A DNA stretch of 64,000 nucleotides, taken from contig NZ_KB894418.1 in NCBI RefSeq assembly GCF_000374445.1, positions 62,001 to 126,000 of the forward strand. The letters are read 5' to 3'. Every line of letters begins with the position of its first letter. Within the stretch, counting starts at the first letter, position 1. The notes beneath the pieces are model-generated. The model was not told the DNA's origin. It did no database searches and worked only from the letters and a program-made list of their open reading frames with translations. This document shows positions 25,681 through 36,381 of the stretch, piece by piece. Source of the stretch: Actinokineospora enzanensis DSM 44649 (GTDB lineage: Bacteria; Actinomycetota; Actinomycetes; Mycobacteriales; Pseudonocardiaceae). A program made the position numbers and the translations under genes.

Positions 25681-25701
25681 ATGCGGAACCGCGAGTACTG
25701 A
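25681..25701 (+). CDS. six-residue mini-ORF MRNREY, first copy
   Basis: ATG, five sense codons and TGA encode Met-Arg-Asn-Arg-Glu-Tyr. GGAGG at 25669-25673 lies 7 bases before the ATG, an ideal ribosome site. An almost identical unit follows 89 bases downstream. The two differ at a synonymous Arg codon (CGG against CGC) but keep the same peptide, stop codon and the following GCCG, a sign that the peptide itself is selected. No gene follows on this strand until acs. It could be a signal peptide, a tiny precursor, or a minigene that affects translation; none of these is established. Confidence 0.5.
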   Translation: MRNREY

Positions 25702-25769
25702 GCCGAAGTGCCGGAGCCACGGCTCCCGCTGTCGTCCCAACCGTACGCGCAGCCGAGGAGGAAGCCGAG

Positions 25770-25790
25770 ATGCGCAACCGCGAGTACTGA
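25770..25790 (+). CDS. six-residue mini-ORF MRNREY, second copy
   Basis: Second ATG-to-TGA unit with the same six residues. AGGAGG at 25756-25761 lies 8 bases before the ATG. Between the copies is a small GGAGCC/GGCTCC hairpin (25713-25726). No modifying enzyme (P450, radical SAM, YcaO, peptidase) is encoded next to it: the neighbours are a diguanylate cyclase and an MFS exporter, both on the opposite strand. The exporter may be unrelated. Confidence 0.5.
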   Translation: MRNREY

Positions 25791-25887
25791 GCCGCAGCCC
25801 GGTTCGACAACTGTTCCCGGGTCGGTCCCGAGCACCGGGCCCCACTGACTCGCGCCCGACTGATCCGTCCCCGACAGATCACCTGAG

Positions 25888-27075
25888 TCACGCCACCGCC
25901 TCCTTCGGGACCGTCGACCTCCCGTGATGCCAGACGAAGCCCGCTATCGCGCAGCCTATGGTCCCCACCACACCGGCGAACGCGATGGTCAACGAAGCGG
26001 ACCCGAACAATTCGGTGAGCAGGCCGCCTGCCAGTACCGACATTCCCTGGCCCGCTCGCAGTCCGGTGCGCACCATCCCCGTGGCGCGCCCCGTGACCGC
26101 GTCCGGCAATAGCTCCACATAGGCCGATTTGGCCAAGATCTGGTACGCGGCGCCCAAACCGGACGCCGCGAGCAATACCGCCGCGAGCACCGGGTGCGGG
26201 CGAACGGCGAAGAACACCAACGCGCCAAGGCAGAGCAGCGACAGCGGGGCGATCAGCGCGTGCTGGGAGTCCCGCGGTCTGCCCGCCCGACAGAACAGGT
26301 AGGCACCGAACACCAGACCGAGCGGGTCGGCGGCGAGCAGCAGGCCGACCGTCCAGGTGGGAGCGCCGAGCTCGTGCACCAGCGGCACGATCAGGCCGTG
26401 CGGCATGACCGTCAACGCGGCCAGTAGCGACAGCGACACCACCGCGCGCCTGCGGCGGTCCGGTCGGAGTATCCCGGACGTGGCAACGGAAGCAGTGCGT
26501 GCGGCCGGACGGGCCCGCATGCCGAACCGCAGCAACGCCGCCGAGGCCAGGAAGGTGAGCGCGTCCAGGGCCAGCGCGGGTGTGGTGCCGAGCAGCGCCA
26601 CCACCGCGCCCGCGCCCGCCAGCCCGACGAGCTGGCCGACCTCACGCAGCGTGGTCAGCCGGGCCTGTCCGGCGGCGAGGTACTCGTTGCCAAGCAACAC
26701 CCGGGCCTGCGCGGTCTGCGCGGCCTTGAACGGCGCCTGCGCGGCCGCTTCCAGCGCGACGCACACCGCAACCAACGCAACAGGCGCCCCGGGAATGGCC
26801 ATCACCCCCACGACCACCGCCTGGCTCAGGCACGCCACCACCATCACCTCGCGGCGCGGAAACCGGTCGGCCACACCGGACAGCAGCGGGCCTGCGACGA
26901 TGTCCGGCAGGAAGGTGAGCGCGTAAGTCAGCGCGGTCAGGGCAGCGGAGGAAGTGCGCTGGTAGACCAGGACGGAAATGGCGACGCGGGCCAGCTGATC
27001 CCCCGCCACGGACTGTGCCTCGGCGATCCACAGCGCGCGGAATTCCGGGCGTGCGAGATGCGACTCCCCACCCAT
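25888..27075 (-). CDS. MFS transporter
   Basis: A 395-aa protein with about 12 hydrophobic helices, so a drug/efflux-type major facilitator. The loop after helix 2 has GVADRFPRREVMV, matching the MFS motif A (GxxxDRxGRR). The middle basic loop (RPDRRRRAVVS) separates the two halves. ATG 27075 is preferred because GGGGGGACGG lies upstream; GTG 27087 is the alternative. The substrate is unknown. It ends 98 bases past the second mini-ORF, facing it. Confidence 0.9.
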   Translation of the reverse strand: MGGESHLARPEFRALWIAEAQSVAGDQLARVAISVLVYQRTSSAALTALTYALTFLPDIVAGPLLSGVADRFPRREVMVVACLSQAVVVGVMAIPGAPVALVAVCVALEAAAQAPFKAAQTAQARVLLGNEYLAAGQARLTTLREVGQLVGLAGAGAVVALLGTTPALALDALTFLASAALLRFGMRARPAARTASVATSGILRPDRRRRAVVSLSLLAALTVMPHGLIVPLVHELGAPTWTVGLLLAADPLGLVFGAYLFCRAGRPRDSQHALIAPLSLLCLGALVFFAVRPHPVLAAVLLAASGLGAAYQILAKSAYVELLPDAVTGRATGMVRTGLRAGQGMSVLAGGLLTELFGSASLTIAFAGVVGTIGCAIAGFVWHHGRSTVPKEAVA

Positions 27076-27353
27076 CCGTCCCCCCACCAGCGTCGGTATC
27101 TCCTGCCTGGATCACCGTCGACCACGGTACGTCCCCACCAGGCTACTTTCCGCAGAATCGGAAGAGGACAGCCGAACGGAGCAGATGCCCCCCGATCGGA
27201 CGAACTTGGAAAGCGCTTCGATTGGGTCGCTACTGGTCTACACCTATGCGGTGTCGGACTGTCCCCGCGAACCCGGGAGCACTAGATTCTGGTGTCGACA
27301 GCCGGCCGCTCCCGTCGAGCGGAGCCGGATATTCACCTGAGGAGGTCAGGCCC

Positions 27354-29333
<1,980 letters not shown>

Positions 29334-29454
29334 GTTCTTTTCCTCCCACCACCCACCCCCACTTCCCCGCCCGGCATCGTCCCCGACCTGGTAGAGCACC
29401 GTCAGGGCATTGCCGCCGGGGCAGGGGGAGGGCCACGGGAGACAACCTGCCTAC

Positions 29455-29508
29455 GCGCGACGAAAAGCCTCCCGTCACCACTCGGTGGCGGGAGGCTTTT
29501 CGTCGCGC
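29455..29508. terminator. strong bidirectional terminator between acs and the acyltransferase
   Basis: Perfect 20-bp inverted repeat (29455-29474 and 29489-29508) whose arms contain CGAAAAGCC and GGCTTTTCG, so both strands give a GC stem followed by a U-run. The loop includes the stop codon of the acyltransferase gene. It serves both converging genes. Confidence 0.9.
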
Positions 29509-30197
29509 AGCCCGGCCAACAACTCGGTGACCGCGTGCATGATCCGTTTGGTCGCCTCGTCCACGGTCTCCCGGTCCGTGCCCTCCAGGTCGGACAGGTC
29601 GACCGGGTCACCGGCGAGGATGTCGACGGTCTTGCGCGGGAACAGCCGCGGGAACCGGGCGGTGGGCGGCAGCAGCTTGTGCGTGCCCCAGTTGACGACC
29701 GGGATCACCGGCACGCCGGTCTCCAGCGCCACCCTGGCCACCCCGCTCTTCACCCGCCGTGACGGCCAGTGGTCCGTATCGTCCGAGAAACCCGCCTCGG
29801 GAAAGAACATCACGCACTCTCCGCGTTCGATCGCTTGCACAGCGCCGATGTACGCGTGCCGGGCCTGGGCGGTGTTCCGCTCCACCGGGATGTGCCCGCC
29901 GCTGGCGAGCACCCGGCCGACCACCGGGATCCGCCACAGGCTCGATTTGGCCAGGTAGCGCGGGATGCGCCCGGCGGCCAGCGCGAACGCGGTGACCGTC
30001 ACCGGGTCGGCGAACGACAGGTGGTTGGACACCAGCGCCACCCCGCCGGTGCGCGGCAGCTTTTCGCCGCCGCGGAAGCGCAGCCGCGTACTCAGCGCGA
30101 GCAGCGGCCAGATCAGGTAGATGGCCAGGCCGTACCAGGCGCCGCGGCCACGCCGCGGGGTCCGGAACATCAACGCGAGGGCCCGCCAGGTGCCCAT
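29475..30197 (-). CDS. 1-acyl-glycerol-3-phosphate acyltransferase (PlsC family)
   Basis: A 240-aa membrane-associated acyltransferase of phospholipid synthesis. One N-terminal hydrophobic helix (WYGLAIYLIWPLLALS) precedes the catalytic NHLSFAD motif (NHx4D, near residue 60). Motif II is HIPVERN, motif III FFPEAGFS and motif IV PVIPVVNWG. ATG 30197 is chosen; ATG 30236 and GTG 30218 are possible upstream starts. The stop lies in the loop of the shared terminator. Divergent from the VIT gene across a perfect dyad at 30261-30277. Confidence 0.92.
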   Translation of the reverse strand: MGTWRALALMFRTPRRGRGAWYGLAIYLIWPLLALSTRLRFRGGEKLPRTGGVALVSNHLSFADPVTVTAFALAAGRIPRYLAKSSLWRIPVVGRVLASGGHIPVERNTAQARHAYIGAVQAIERGECVMFFPEAGFSDDTDHWPSRRVKSGVARVALETGVPVIPVVNWGTHKLLPPTARFPRLFPRKTVDILAGDPVDLSDLEGTDRETVDEATKRIMHAVTELLAGLRDEKPPATEW

Positions 30198-30260
30198 GGG
30201 TCTACTGGTGTCACGCACCCGGCAATCTTGCGGCATCCGTCGACCGGTCCGCGAAACCGG

Positions 30261-30277
30261 GAGTGGTCCGACCACTC
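30261..30277. promoter_or_regulatory. perfect 8-1-8 palindrome, candidate operator
   Basis: GAGTGGTC-C-GACCACTC lies between the divergent acyltransferase and VIT transporter genes, 22 bases before the VIT start. Size and place suit a dimeric repressor. Which metal or lipid signal it would serve cannot be told. Confidence 0.45.
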
Positions 30278-30298
30278 GCCGTCCCGCAGAATGCCCAG

Positions 30299-31027
30299 GT
30301 GGACACAGAACGCGACACCGCGCCCGCCCACGCGGGTGAGCCGCACCGGAACGGGCTGTCCGGACGGCTGAACTGGCTGCGCGCCGGGGTGCTCGGCGCC
30401 AACGACGGCATCATCTCCACCGCCGGTCTGGTGGTCGGTGTCGCGGGCGCGACGGCCGACCGGACCGCGATCCTGGCCGCGGGCGTGGCGGGTCTGGTGG
30501 CGGGCGCGCTGTCGATGGCGGGCGGCGAGTACGTGTCGGTGAGCACCCAGCGCGACACCGAGCGGGCCGCGTTGCGCTTGGAGGAGCGCGAACTAGCGGA
30601 GATGCCCGAGGCCGAGGAGCAGGAACTGGCCGACATCTACCGCGAGAAGGGCCTGTCGGCGGAGCTGGCGGCCCAGGTCGCGCGGGAACTGACGCAGAAG
30701 GACGCACTGCACGCGCACGCCGAGGCGGAACTGGGCATCGACCCGGACAACCTGACCAGCCCGTGGCAGGCGGCCGTGGCGTCGTTCCTGTCGTTCGCGA
30801 TCGGCGCGCTCATCCCGTTGGTCTCCATCGCACTGCCACCGGTGGACGCGCGCGTGTGGACATGCATCATCGCGGTCGTGGTGGGTCTGGTTCTAACCGG
30901 CTTCATCAGCGCACGGCTCGGTGGCGCTCCCCCGCGTCGGGCGATTCTGCGGAACGTGGTGGTGGGGACGCTGGCGATGGTGGTGACCTACTACGTGGGC
31001 GTGCTGTTCGGCGTCACTGTCGGTTGA
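30299..31027 (+). CDS. VIT family Fe2+/Mn2+ transporter
   Basis: A 242-aa CCC1/VIT1-type membrane protein that may export or sequester iron or manganese. GVLGANDGIISTAGLVVGVAGA is the first-helix signature, followed by AGALSMAGGEYVSVSTQ. A charged central helix (ERAALRLEERELAEMPEAEEQELADIY) is the metal-binding cytoplasmic region of the family, and three C-terminal helices end it. GTG 30299 gives a short polar start; GTG 30263 is the upstream alternative and would run through the palindrome. Confidence 0.9.
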   Translation: MDTERDTAPAHAGEPHRNGLSGRLNWLRAGVLGANDGIISTAGLVVGVAGATADRTAILAAGVAGLVAGALSMAGGEYVSVSTQRDTERAALRLEERELAEMPEAEEQELADIYREKGLSAELAAQVARELTQKDALHAHAEAELGIDPDNLTSPWQAAVASFLSFAIGALIPLVSIALPPVDARVWTCIIAVVVGLVLTGFISARLGGAPPRRAILRNVVVGTLAMVVTYYVGVLFGVTVG

Positions 31028-31104
31028 TGCCGATGGGCTAAGGTGGCTGTGGGTGCGCCGGGAAGTCTGGTCGGCAATGGACCAGCCCTACCCTGGAGCA
31101 GCCC

Positions 31105-32304
31105 TTGTCGCGTCGCCGCCGCCCGTCCACCCCGAAGGCGCTCACCGAGTTCGCCCGGTATCTCCGCACGGAGACAGTCGGCGGGATGGTGTTGCTGGGC
31201 GCCGCGGCCGTGGCGCTCCTCCTGGCGAACTCGCCGATTTCCTCGATCTACGAGGCAATCCGGGATGTCCGCATCGGACCCCACGTTCTGCACCTGGATC
31301 TGACCGTCGGCGAGTGGGCGCAAGACGGCCTTTTGGCGGTCTTCTTCTTCGTCGCGGGGCTGGAACTCAAGCGTGAACTCGTTCTGGGTGAACTGTCCCG
31401 GTTTAGAGCCGCGCTACTGCCCGTGTTGGCCGCGATCGGCGGGATGGTCGTACCGGCACTGATAGCACTAGCGGTGGCGTGGGGGGATCCGCGCGCGGGA
31501 TCCGTGTGGGCGATCCCGGTTGCGACGGACATCGCGTTCGCTCTGGGCGTGTTGGCACTGACCGGGTCCGGGATGCCGAGCAGCGCGCGGGTGTTCCTGC
31601 TCAGTCTGGCCGTGGTGGACGATCTGGGCGCCATCGCGCTGATCGCGGTCCTGTTCACCGCGTCGTTCAACCTGTTCGCGTTCGCCGTCGCGGTAGTGCT
31701 GCTCGCCCTCTATTGGTACCTACAGCACCGTCGGATCACCTCGCCGTGGTTGTACGTGCCGCTCGCGGTGGCGGTGTGGGTCGCGGTCCACACAAGTGGT
31801 GTCCACGCGACGATCGCCGGTGTCGCCCTCGCGTTGTTGACCAGGGTCCGGAAGGACCCGTACGAACCGGAAGCCCCGGCGCTACGGCTCGAACACCGGC
31901 TCCAGCCGTGGTCCGCCGGGATCGCCGTGCCGGTGTTCGCGGTCTTCGCGGCGGGTGTGTCGGTCAACGGCGACGCACTGGCCCGGCTCGTCCACGACCG
32001 AGTCGCCTGGGCGATCGGTCTCGGCCTGGTGCTGGGCAAGCTGATCGGCATCGCGGGATCGGCGCTGCTCGCCGTGCGGCTGCGGGTGGCCGCCCTGCCC
32101 GCGGGTCTGGGCACCCGTGACCTGATCGCCGTCGCAACGCTGGGCGGGGTGGGGTTCACGGTCAGCCTGCTGATCGCGGATCTGTCCCTGCCAGCCACCG
32201 ACGTGGGCACGGCCAAGGCCGCCGTACTCGCCGCCTCCGCGGTCGCGGCCCTGCTGGCCGCCGCGATTCTGATCAAGCGCGGCCGCGCGCGCCGAGCGGG
32301 CTAA
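31105..32304 (+). CDS. nhaA: Na+/H+ antiporter NhaA
   Basis: A 399-aa antiporter with 12 helices. The ion site pair is in SLAVVDDLGAIALIAVLF (the two Asp equal to Asp163/164 of E. coli). ATDIAFALGVLALTG, the discontinuous helix IV, is intact, and LGTRDLIAVATLGGVGFTVSLLIADLSL holds the helix X-XI segment. Start is TTG 31105 with GGAG 6 bases upstream (CCTGGAGCAGCCC); an upstream start is less likely. Length is normal. It lies downstream of the VIT gene by 77 bases. Confidence 0.94.
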   Translation: MSRRRRPSTPKALTEFARYLRTETVGGMVLLGAAAVALLLANSPISSIYEAIRDVRIGPHVLHLDLTVGEWAQDGLLAVFFFVAGLELKRELVLGELSRFRAALLPVLAAIGGMVVPALIALAVAWGDPRAGSVWAIPVATDIAFALGVLALTGSGMPSSARVFLLSLAVVDDLGAIALIAVLFTASFNLFAFAVAVVLLALYWYLQHRRITSPWLYVPLAVAVWVAVHTSGVHATIAGVALALLTRVRKDPYEPEAPALRLEHRLQPWSAGIAVPVFAVFAAGVSVNGDALARLVHDRVAWAIGLGLVLGKLIGIAGSALLAVRLRVAALPAGLGTRDLIAVATLGGVGFTVSLLIADLSLPATDVGTAKAAVLAASAVAALLAAAILIKRGRARRAG

Positions 32305-32358
32305 CGCGAAACGCGGAGAGTACCGCCCGCCCGGCCCCCGACGATCGAGCATGGCACC

Positions 32359-32844
32359 ATGACGCAGGTGACCAGCGCGCACGGAAAAGCAGACGGTTCG
32401 GGGCTGCCGCAAGTCCCCTCGATCCCCCTCGCTGACGACCGCGCCCTCGCGGCGGCGGGTGACCAGTCCCTGGGGACCCTGGTCAAGGACGCCACGACGC
32501 ACCTGTCCACCCTGGTCCGGGCCGAGGTCGAGCTGGCCAAGTCGGAGGTGGCCAAGGAGATCAAGAAGGGTGTCAAGGGCAGCGTCTTCTTCATCATCGC
32601 GCTGGCGGTCGGCCTCTACAGCACGTTCTTCCTGTTCTTCTTCATCGCCGAGCTGCTGGCCGATCTCGGGCTGTACCGGTCCGCCGCGTACGGCATCGTG
32701 TTCGGCGCCATGCTGCTGTTCACCCTGCTGTTCGTGTTCCTGGGCATCCGAAAGGTGAAGTCGATCCGGGCGCCGGAACGGACGATCTCCACGGTCAAGG
32801 ACACCGCGTCCGCGCTGACCCACCGCGGCGAACCCAAGTCCTGA
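32359..32844 (+). CDS. actinobacterial holin-X family (DUF1469) membrane protein
   Basis: A 161-aa protein with a long N-terminal soluble stretch and a helical segment DATTHLSTLVRAEVELAKSEVAKEIKKG typical of phage holin family 6/PF07332. Two membrane helices follow (SVFFIIALAVGLYSTFFLFFFIAELL and YGIVFGAMLLFTLLFVFLGI). Basic tail. This corresponds to the Rv3669 position beside the hydrolase gene (ephE) and marP. Despite the name there is no evidence of lytic action; these chromosomal members are of unknown role. Confidence 0.9.
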   Translation: MTQVTSAHGKADGSGLPQVPSIPLADDRALAAAGDQSLGTLVKDATTHLSTLVRAEVELAKSEVAKEIKKGVKGSVFFIIALAVGLYSTFFLFFFIAELLADLGLYRSAAYGIVFGAMLLFTLLFVFLGIRKVKSIRAPERTISTVKDTASALTHRGEPKS

Positions 32845-32869
32845 CGGACCGGCGCTGAGCACCCCCACC

Positions 32870-33796
32870 GTGTCCCGCCCGGACCCGTCCAGCGTTCGCG
32901 TGGACGGACCGTGGGCGCACCGGGACGTCCACGCCAACGGCATCCGGCTGCACGTCGCCGAGACGGGCGAGGGTCCACTGGTCCTGCTGCTGCACGGGTT
33001 CACCGGGTTCTGGTGGACCTGGCGGCACCAGCTCGTCGCGCTGGGCGACGCCGGTTTCCGCGCGGTCGCGGTGGACCTACGCGGCTACGGCGACTCGGAC
33101 AAGCCCCCGCGCGGCTACGACGCGTGGACGCTGTCCGGGGACATCGCCGGGCTGGTCAAGTCACTCGGCGAGACCCGCGCCCACTTGGTCGGCCACGACT
33201 GGGGCGGCCTTCTCGCCTGGAGTGTGGCCGCGCTGCACCCGCGCGTCGTGCATTCCGTAGCGGCGGTGTCCGCCCCGCACCCGCTGGCCTTGCGCGGTCA
33301 GATCCGGCGTACCGCGTTGCGCCGCAAACCCCGCAACCAGGCCCGCGCGATGGCGCACCTGTTCCGCGCACAGCCACCACTGCTGCCCGAACGCACGCTG
33401 ACCCGTGACCGTGCCGCGGTCGTGGAAGCGCGGTTGCGGTCCTGGTCCGGGAAGTACTGGTCGGAACTGGGCGAGGCCGCGGAGCGCTACCGGACCGCGA
33501 TGCTCGTCCCCGGGGTGGCGCACAGCGCGTTGGAGTACCACCGCTGGGCAGTGCGCTCGCAGGTGCGCGGCGAGGGCAGGCGGTTCACCGAGGCACTGAC
33601 CCGCAAGATCGAGGTCCCCGTGCTCCAGCTCTACGGCGCCGACGACCCGTGCGTGCTCCCCCGCACCCGCGAGGCCTCCACCCCGTGGCTGGGCGGCCCG
33701 GCCGAGAAGCACGAACTGTCCCAAGTGGGCCATTTCCCCCACGAGGAGTCCCCCGGCACCGCGAACGCCCTACTCACCGCCTTCATCAAGGGCTGA
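32870..33796 (+). CDS. alpha/beta hydrolase, epoxide hydrolase-like (EphE/Rv3670 type)
   Basis: A 308-aa soluble enzyme. LLLHGFTGFWWTW gives the oxyanion loop HGF. GHDWGGLLAWSVA has Asp as nucleophile in G-x-D-x-G, as in epoxide hydrolases and dehalogenases. VGHFPHEESP near the end gives the catalytic His, and DDPCVLPRTRE a likely acid. GTG 32870 is 26 bases after the previous stop. Substrate is unknown. It is convergent with marP, with 85 bases between. Confidence 0.9.
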   Translation: MSRPDPSSVRVDGPWAHRDVHANGIRLHVAETGEGPLVLLLHGFTGFWWTWRHQLVALGDAGFRAVAVDLRGYGDSDKPPRGYDAWTLSGDIAGLVKSLGETRAHLVGHDWGGLLAWSVAALHPRVVHSVAAVSAPHPLALRGQIRRTALRRKPRNQARAMAHLFRAQPPLLPERTLTRDRAAVVEARLRSWSGKYWSELGEAAERYRTAMLVPGVAHSALEYHRWAVRSQVRGEGRRFTEALTRKIEVPVLQLYGADDPCVLPRTREASTPWLGGPAEKHELSQVGHFPHEESPGTANALLTAFIKG

Positions 33797-33881
33797 AGCC
33801 CCGTCCTGCGGCGGGTGCGCTCCCAAGCCGGGGACGATGCCGGGAGGGGATGAGGGGGCGAGCGGTTGGAGGAACGCACCA

Positions 33882-35066
33882 CTAGTTGGCGCAGCGGCCG
33901 GTGTTGACCGGCTGGCTGAGTGCGGGTGCCTTGGCGACTTCCTCCCTGACCTCGGCCGCCGTCAGCGCGAACCCGGTCTCGGAGTTGTCGACCGCCGCGC
34001 CGAACACCACGCCGATGACCTCGCCGCCCGGGTTGACCAGCGGGCCGCCGGAGTTGCCGCTGAGCACCTTGGCGCGCAGCGTGAACACGTCCCGGTTGAC
34101 CGTGGCGGCGTCGTAGATGTCCGGTCCGCGCAGCGCGATGCGGTCGCGGATGCGCGCGGGCGAGGCAGTGTAGGGACCGTCCAGCGGGTAGCCCAGGACG
34201 ATGCCGTCCTGTCCGCCCGCCGCGTCGCCCGCGGCGAACGGGAGCGGGTCCACGCGCAGCCCGGGGACGGCCAGGATCGCCACATCGGTCTCCGGGTCGT
34301 AGTGCACGACCCGGGCGGGCAGGTCGCGGTCGGCGGTCTCCACGCTCACCTCGTCGGTGCCCGCGACCACGTGCGCGTTGGTCATCACCCGCTGCGGGGA
34401 GATCACGAACCCGCTGCCCTCCAGCGCCCGCTCGCAGGACGGCGCCTTGGCGTTGATCTTGAGCACGCTCGGCTGCACCCGCCGCACCACCGCGCTGGCC
34501 TGCAGGGCCGGGTCCGGCGGCGCGACCTCCTTGTTCGGGGTCCGGTTGAACGGGTCGACCGCGGCCGGGAAGCCGGACACGTCCAGCAGCTGCCGCAGCT
34601 CGTTGGGCAGACCGCGGGCGGCCTGCGGCATGACCTCGTCCACCCCGCCGAGCACGGCCGAGTTGTTGATCGCCGAGGCCAGCCCCGGCAGCCCGCCAAC
34701 GGTGGTCAGCGGCAGCGCGATCAGCCAGGACACCACGAACACGACCGCGCCCTGCACGATCGCGCCAAGCGCACTGTCCACCCCGGCCAGCTTGGGCGAG
34801 GAGATCTTCTGCCGGAGCGTACGGCCCGCCCACACGCCGAGCGTCTCGCCGAGGGCCACCAGCAGCACGAAGATCGCCACCGCGAAGGCCACCCTGGTGG
34901 GCGTCGAGTCGATCCGCTCCACCACCAGTGGGGCGATCTTGATCCCGGCCACCGCGCCGAGCAGCACGCCGAGGAACGCGGGCAGCGCGGTGATCACGCC
35001 CTGCCGCGCCCCGGACACCGCCGCCAGCACGGCCAGCGCGACGACCAGCACATCCACCCAGTTCAC
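33882..35066 (-). CDS. marP: membrane-anchored periplasmic serine protease MarP
   Basis: A 394-aa protease. Four N-terminal membrane helices (residues 1-145, beginning NWVDVLVVALAVL) belong to the CvpA-like domain. A chymotrypsin-like domain follows: the catalytic His in MTNAHVVAGTDEV, Asp in DPETDVAILAV, and Ser in LSGNSGGPLVNPGG. In M. tuberculosis MarP is needed for acid resistance. GTG 35066 overlaps the nudix stop (GTGA), so it is last in a coupled nth-tlpA-nudix-marP unit. Confidence 0.95.
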   Translation of the reverse strand: MNWVDVLVVALAVLAAVSGARQGVITALPAFLGVLLGAVAGIKIAPLVVERIDSTPTRVAFAVAIFVLLVALGETLGVWAGRTLRQKISSPKLAGVDSALGAIVQGAVVFVVSWLIALPLTTVGGLPGLASAINNSAVLGGVDEVMPQAARGLPNELRQLLDVSGFPAAVDPFNRTPNKEVAPPDPALQASAVVRRVQPSVLKINAKAPSCERALEGSGFVISPQRVMTNAHVVAGTDEVSVETADRDLPARVVHYDPETDVAILAVPGLRVDPLPFAAGDAAGGQDGIVLGYPLDGPYTASPARIRDRIALRGPDIYDAATVNRDVFTLRAKVLSGNSGGPLVNPGGEVIGVVFGAAVDNSETGFALTAAEVREEVAKAPALSQPVNTGRCAN

Positions 35067-35755
35067 GCGGGCGACCTCCGCTCCGCCACGGACCGCCAGG
35101 CGTGGTCCAGGTCCCGCACGTCCGAGCTGTCCCATGGCCGGGCCCAGCCGCCGATGTCCAACAGCAAGGTGAGCAGGCCTGCGGTGAAGCCCCAGATGAG
35201 CATGCCGGGCGCGGCGAACGCGGGCCCGATGTAACCGCCCGCGTGCGACACCCGGAACCGGTTGGCCGGGTCGGCCAGCTCCGCGATCGGGATCCGGGCG
35301 ACCGCCTGCGTCTCGGCCGGGTCGACCGCGCTGACCGCGCTGGGTGTGCGCCAGTGCGCGAGCACCGGCGTGACCGCGAAACCGGACACCGGCACGTGCA
35401 ACCGGGGTAACAACGCGACCGGCTGGACACCCGCCGGGTCGAGCCCGGTCTCCTCGACCGCCTCGCGCAGTGCGGTGGCCACCGGGCTCGCGTCGGTCGG
35501 CTCGGCGCTGCCGCCCGGGAAGGCGACCTGGCCGGAGTGGTACCCGCCGTTGTCGGCACGCAGCTGGAACAGCAGGTCAGGGCCGTGGTCGGCGGTCTCG
35601 CCGAGCAGCATCAGCACCGCCGCCGGGCGGCTGCCCGGACCGGGCGCGGCGAACCGGCGCCACTCGCCGAGGTCGAGGTCGGCGGTGGCCGCGACCAGCG
35701 GCGCCAGCCAGTCCGGCAGCCCCGCCGGGTCGACCAGTGGTCCGTGCGTGCTCAT
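35063..35755 (-). CDS. NUDIX hydrolase (CoA pyrophosphatase type, Rv3672c)
   Basis: A 230-aa enzyme. The Nudix box reads GSAEPTDASPVATALREAVEETGLDP (GX5EX7REUXEEXGU with the REx2EE core), preceded by QVAFPGG. The UPF0035 signature LLPRLHVPVSGFAVTP is downstream, pointing to the CoA pyrophosphohydrolase (NudL) group. ATG 35755 overlaps the stop of the thioredoxin-like gene; the frame is open much further upstream but that part is the shadow of its neighbours. Likely housekeeping nucleotide or CoA turnover. Confidence 0.93.
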   Translation of the reverse strand: MSTHGPLVDPAGLPDWLAPLVAATADLDLGEWRRFAAPGPGSRPAAVLMLLGETADHGPDLLFQLRADNGGYHSGQVAFPGGSAEPTDASPVATALREAVEETGLDPAGVQPVALLPRLHVPVSGFAVTPVLAHWRTPSAVSAVDPAETQAVARIPIAELADPANRFRVSHAGGYIGPAFAAPGMLIWGFTAGLLTLLLDIGGWARPWDSSDVRDLDHAWRSVAERRSPA

Positions 35756-36381
35756 CGGCCCCCTCCGAGGTAGCGGTCCACGGTGGTGCGGATGTCGGCC
35801 ACCGACCGGAACACCCGGGGCTGGGCCACCATGGTGACCGTCCCGTCTGCCCTGATCAGGTACGACGCGGGCAGCGCGTCCGGCACGCGCAGCCCCTTGC
35901 GGACCTGGTCGTCGCGGTCGAACAGGTTCGGGTAGCGCACGCCGAGCGAGCCGAGCAGGTCCAGCGCGTCCCGCTGCGGGCTCTGCACCGCGAGCCCGAC
36001 CACGGACACCGCGCCGGGACTCGCCGCGTACTCCGCCAGCAGCGGCAGCTCGTCCCGGCACGGCGCGCACCACGTGGCCCACACGTTCACCAGGACGGGC
36101 CGACCACCCAGGAAGTTGCCCGCGTCGACCGCCGTCCCGTCGGCCATGCACTCCGCGCGCGCGCCCCGGAGCGTGGCCACGGTGGCCGAGCCGTTCGCAC
36201 AGGCCGCGAGCCCCGCGGCCTGGCGGGCGGCGGTGAGATCGGGTTCGGGCTCGGCGGGCGCGGTCAGGGCCTGCCCGGCGTCCGGGTCGGCGGACCGGGC
36301 GGAGTCGCGCGGCCACACGGCCACGGTCACGGCGACCGCCAGGATCACCACGACCAGGGCCCACCGCAGCGCCGTGTTCAC
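35752..36381 (-). CDS. TlpA/ResA-like membrane-anchored thioredoxin
   Basis: A 209-aa protein. One N-terminal membrane helix ([20 protein letters not shown]) anchors a periplasmic thioredoxin fold. Active site [15 protein letters not shown] near residue 110, followed by the cis-Pro region ([11 protein letters not shown]). Two more Cys (AACANG and AECMAD) lie upstream and may pair. It may keep exported Cys proteins reduced or help cytochrome c maturation; here it travels with marP, as in Rv3673c-Rv3671c. GTG 36381 overlaps the nth stop. Confidence 0.92.
   Translation of the reverse strand: MNTALRWALVVVILAVAVTVAVWPRDSARSADPDAGQALTAPAEPEPDLTAARQAAGLAACANGSATVATLRGARAECMADGTAVDAGNFLGGRPVLVNVWATWCAPCRDELPLLAEYAASPGAVSVVGLAVQSPQRDALDLLGSLGVRYPNLFDRDDQVRKGLRVPDALPASYLIRADGTVTMVAQPRVFRSVADIRTTVDRYLGGGR

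Noticed and set aside
25681-25790. MRNREY units as a biarylitide-type RiPP precursor
   Set aside because: No P450 or other modifying enzyme is adjacent, and the peptide has only one aromatic residue, so the crosslink of that family could not form.
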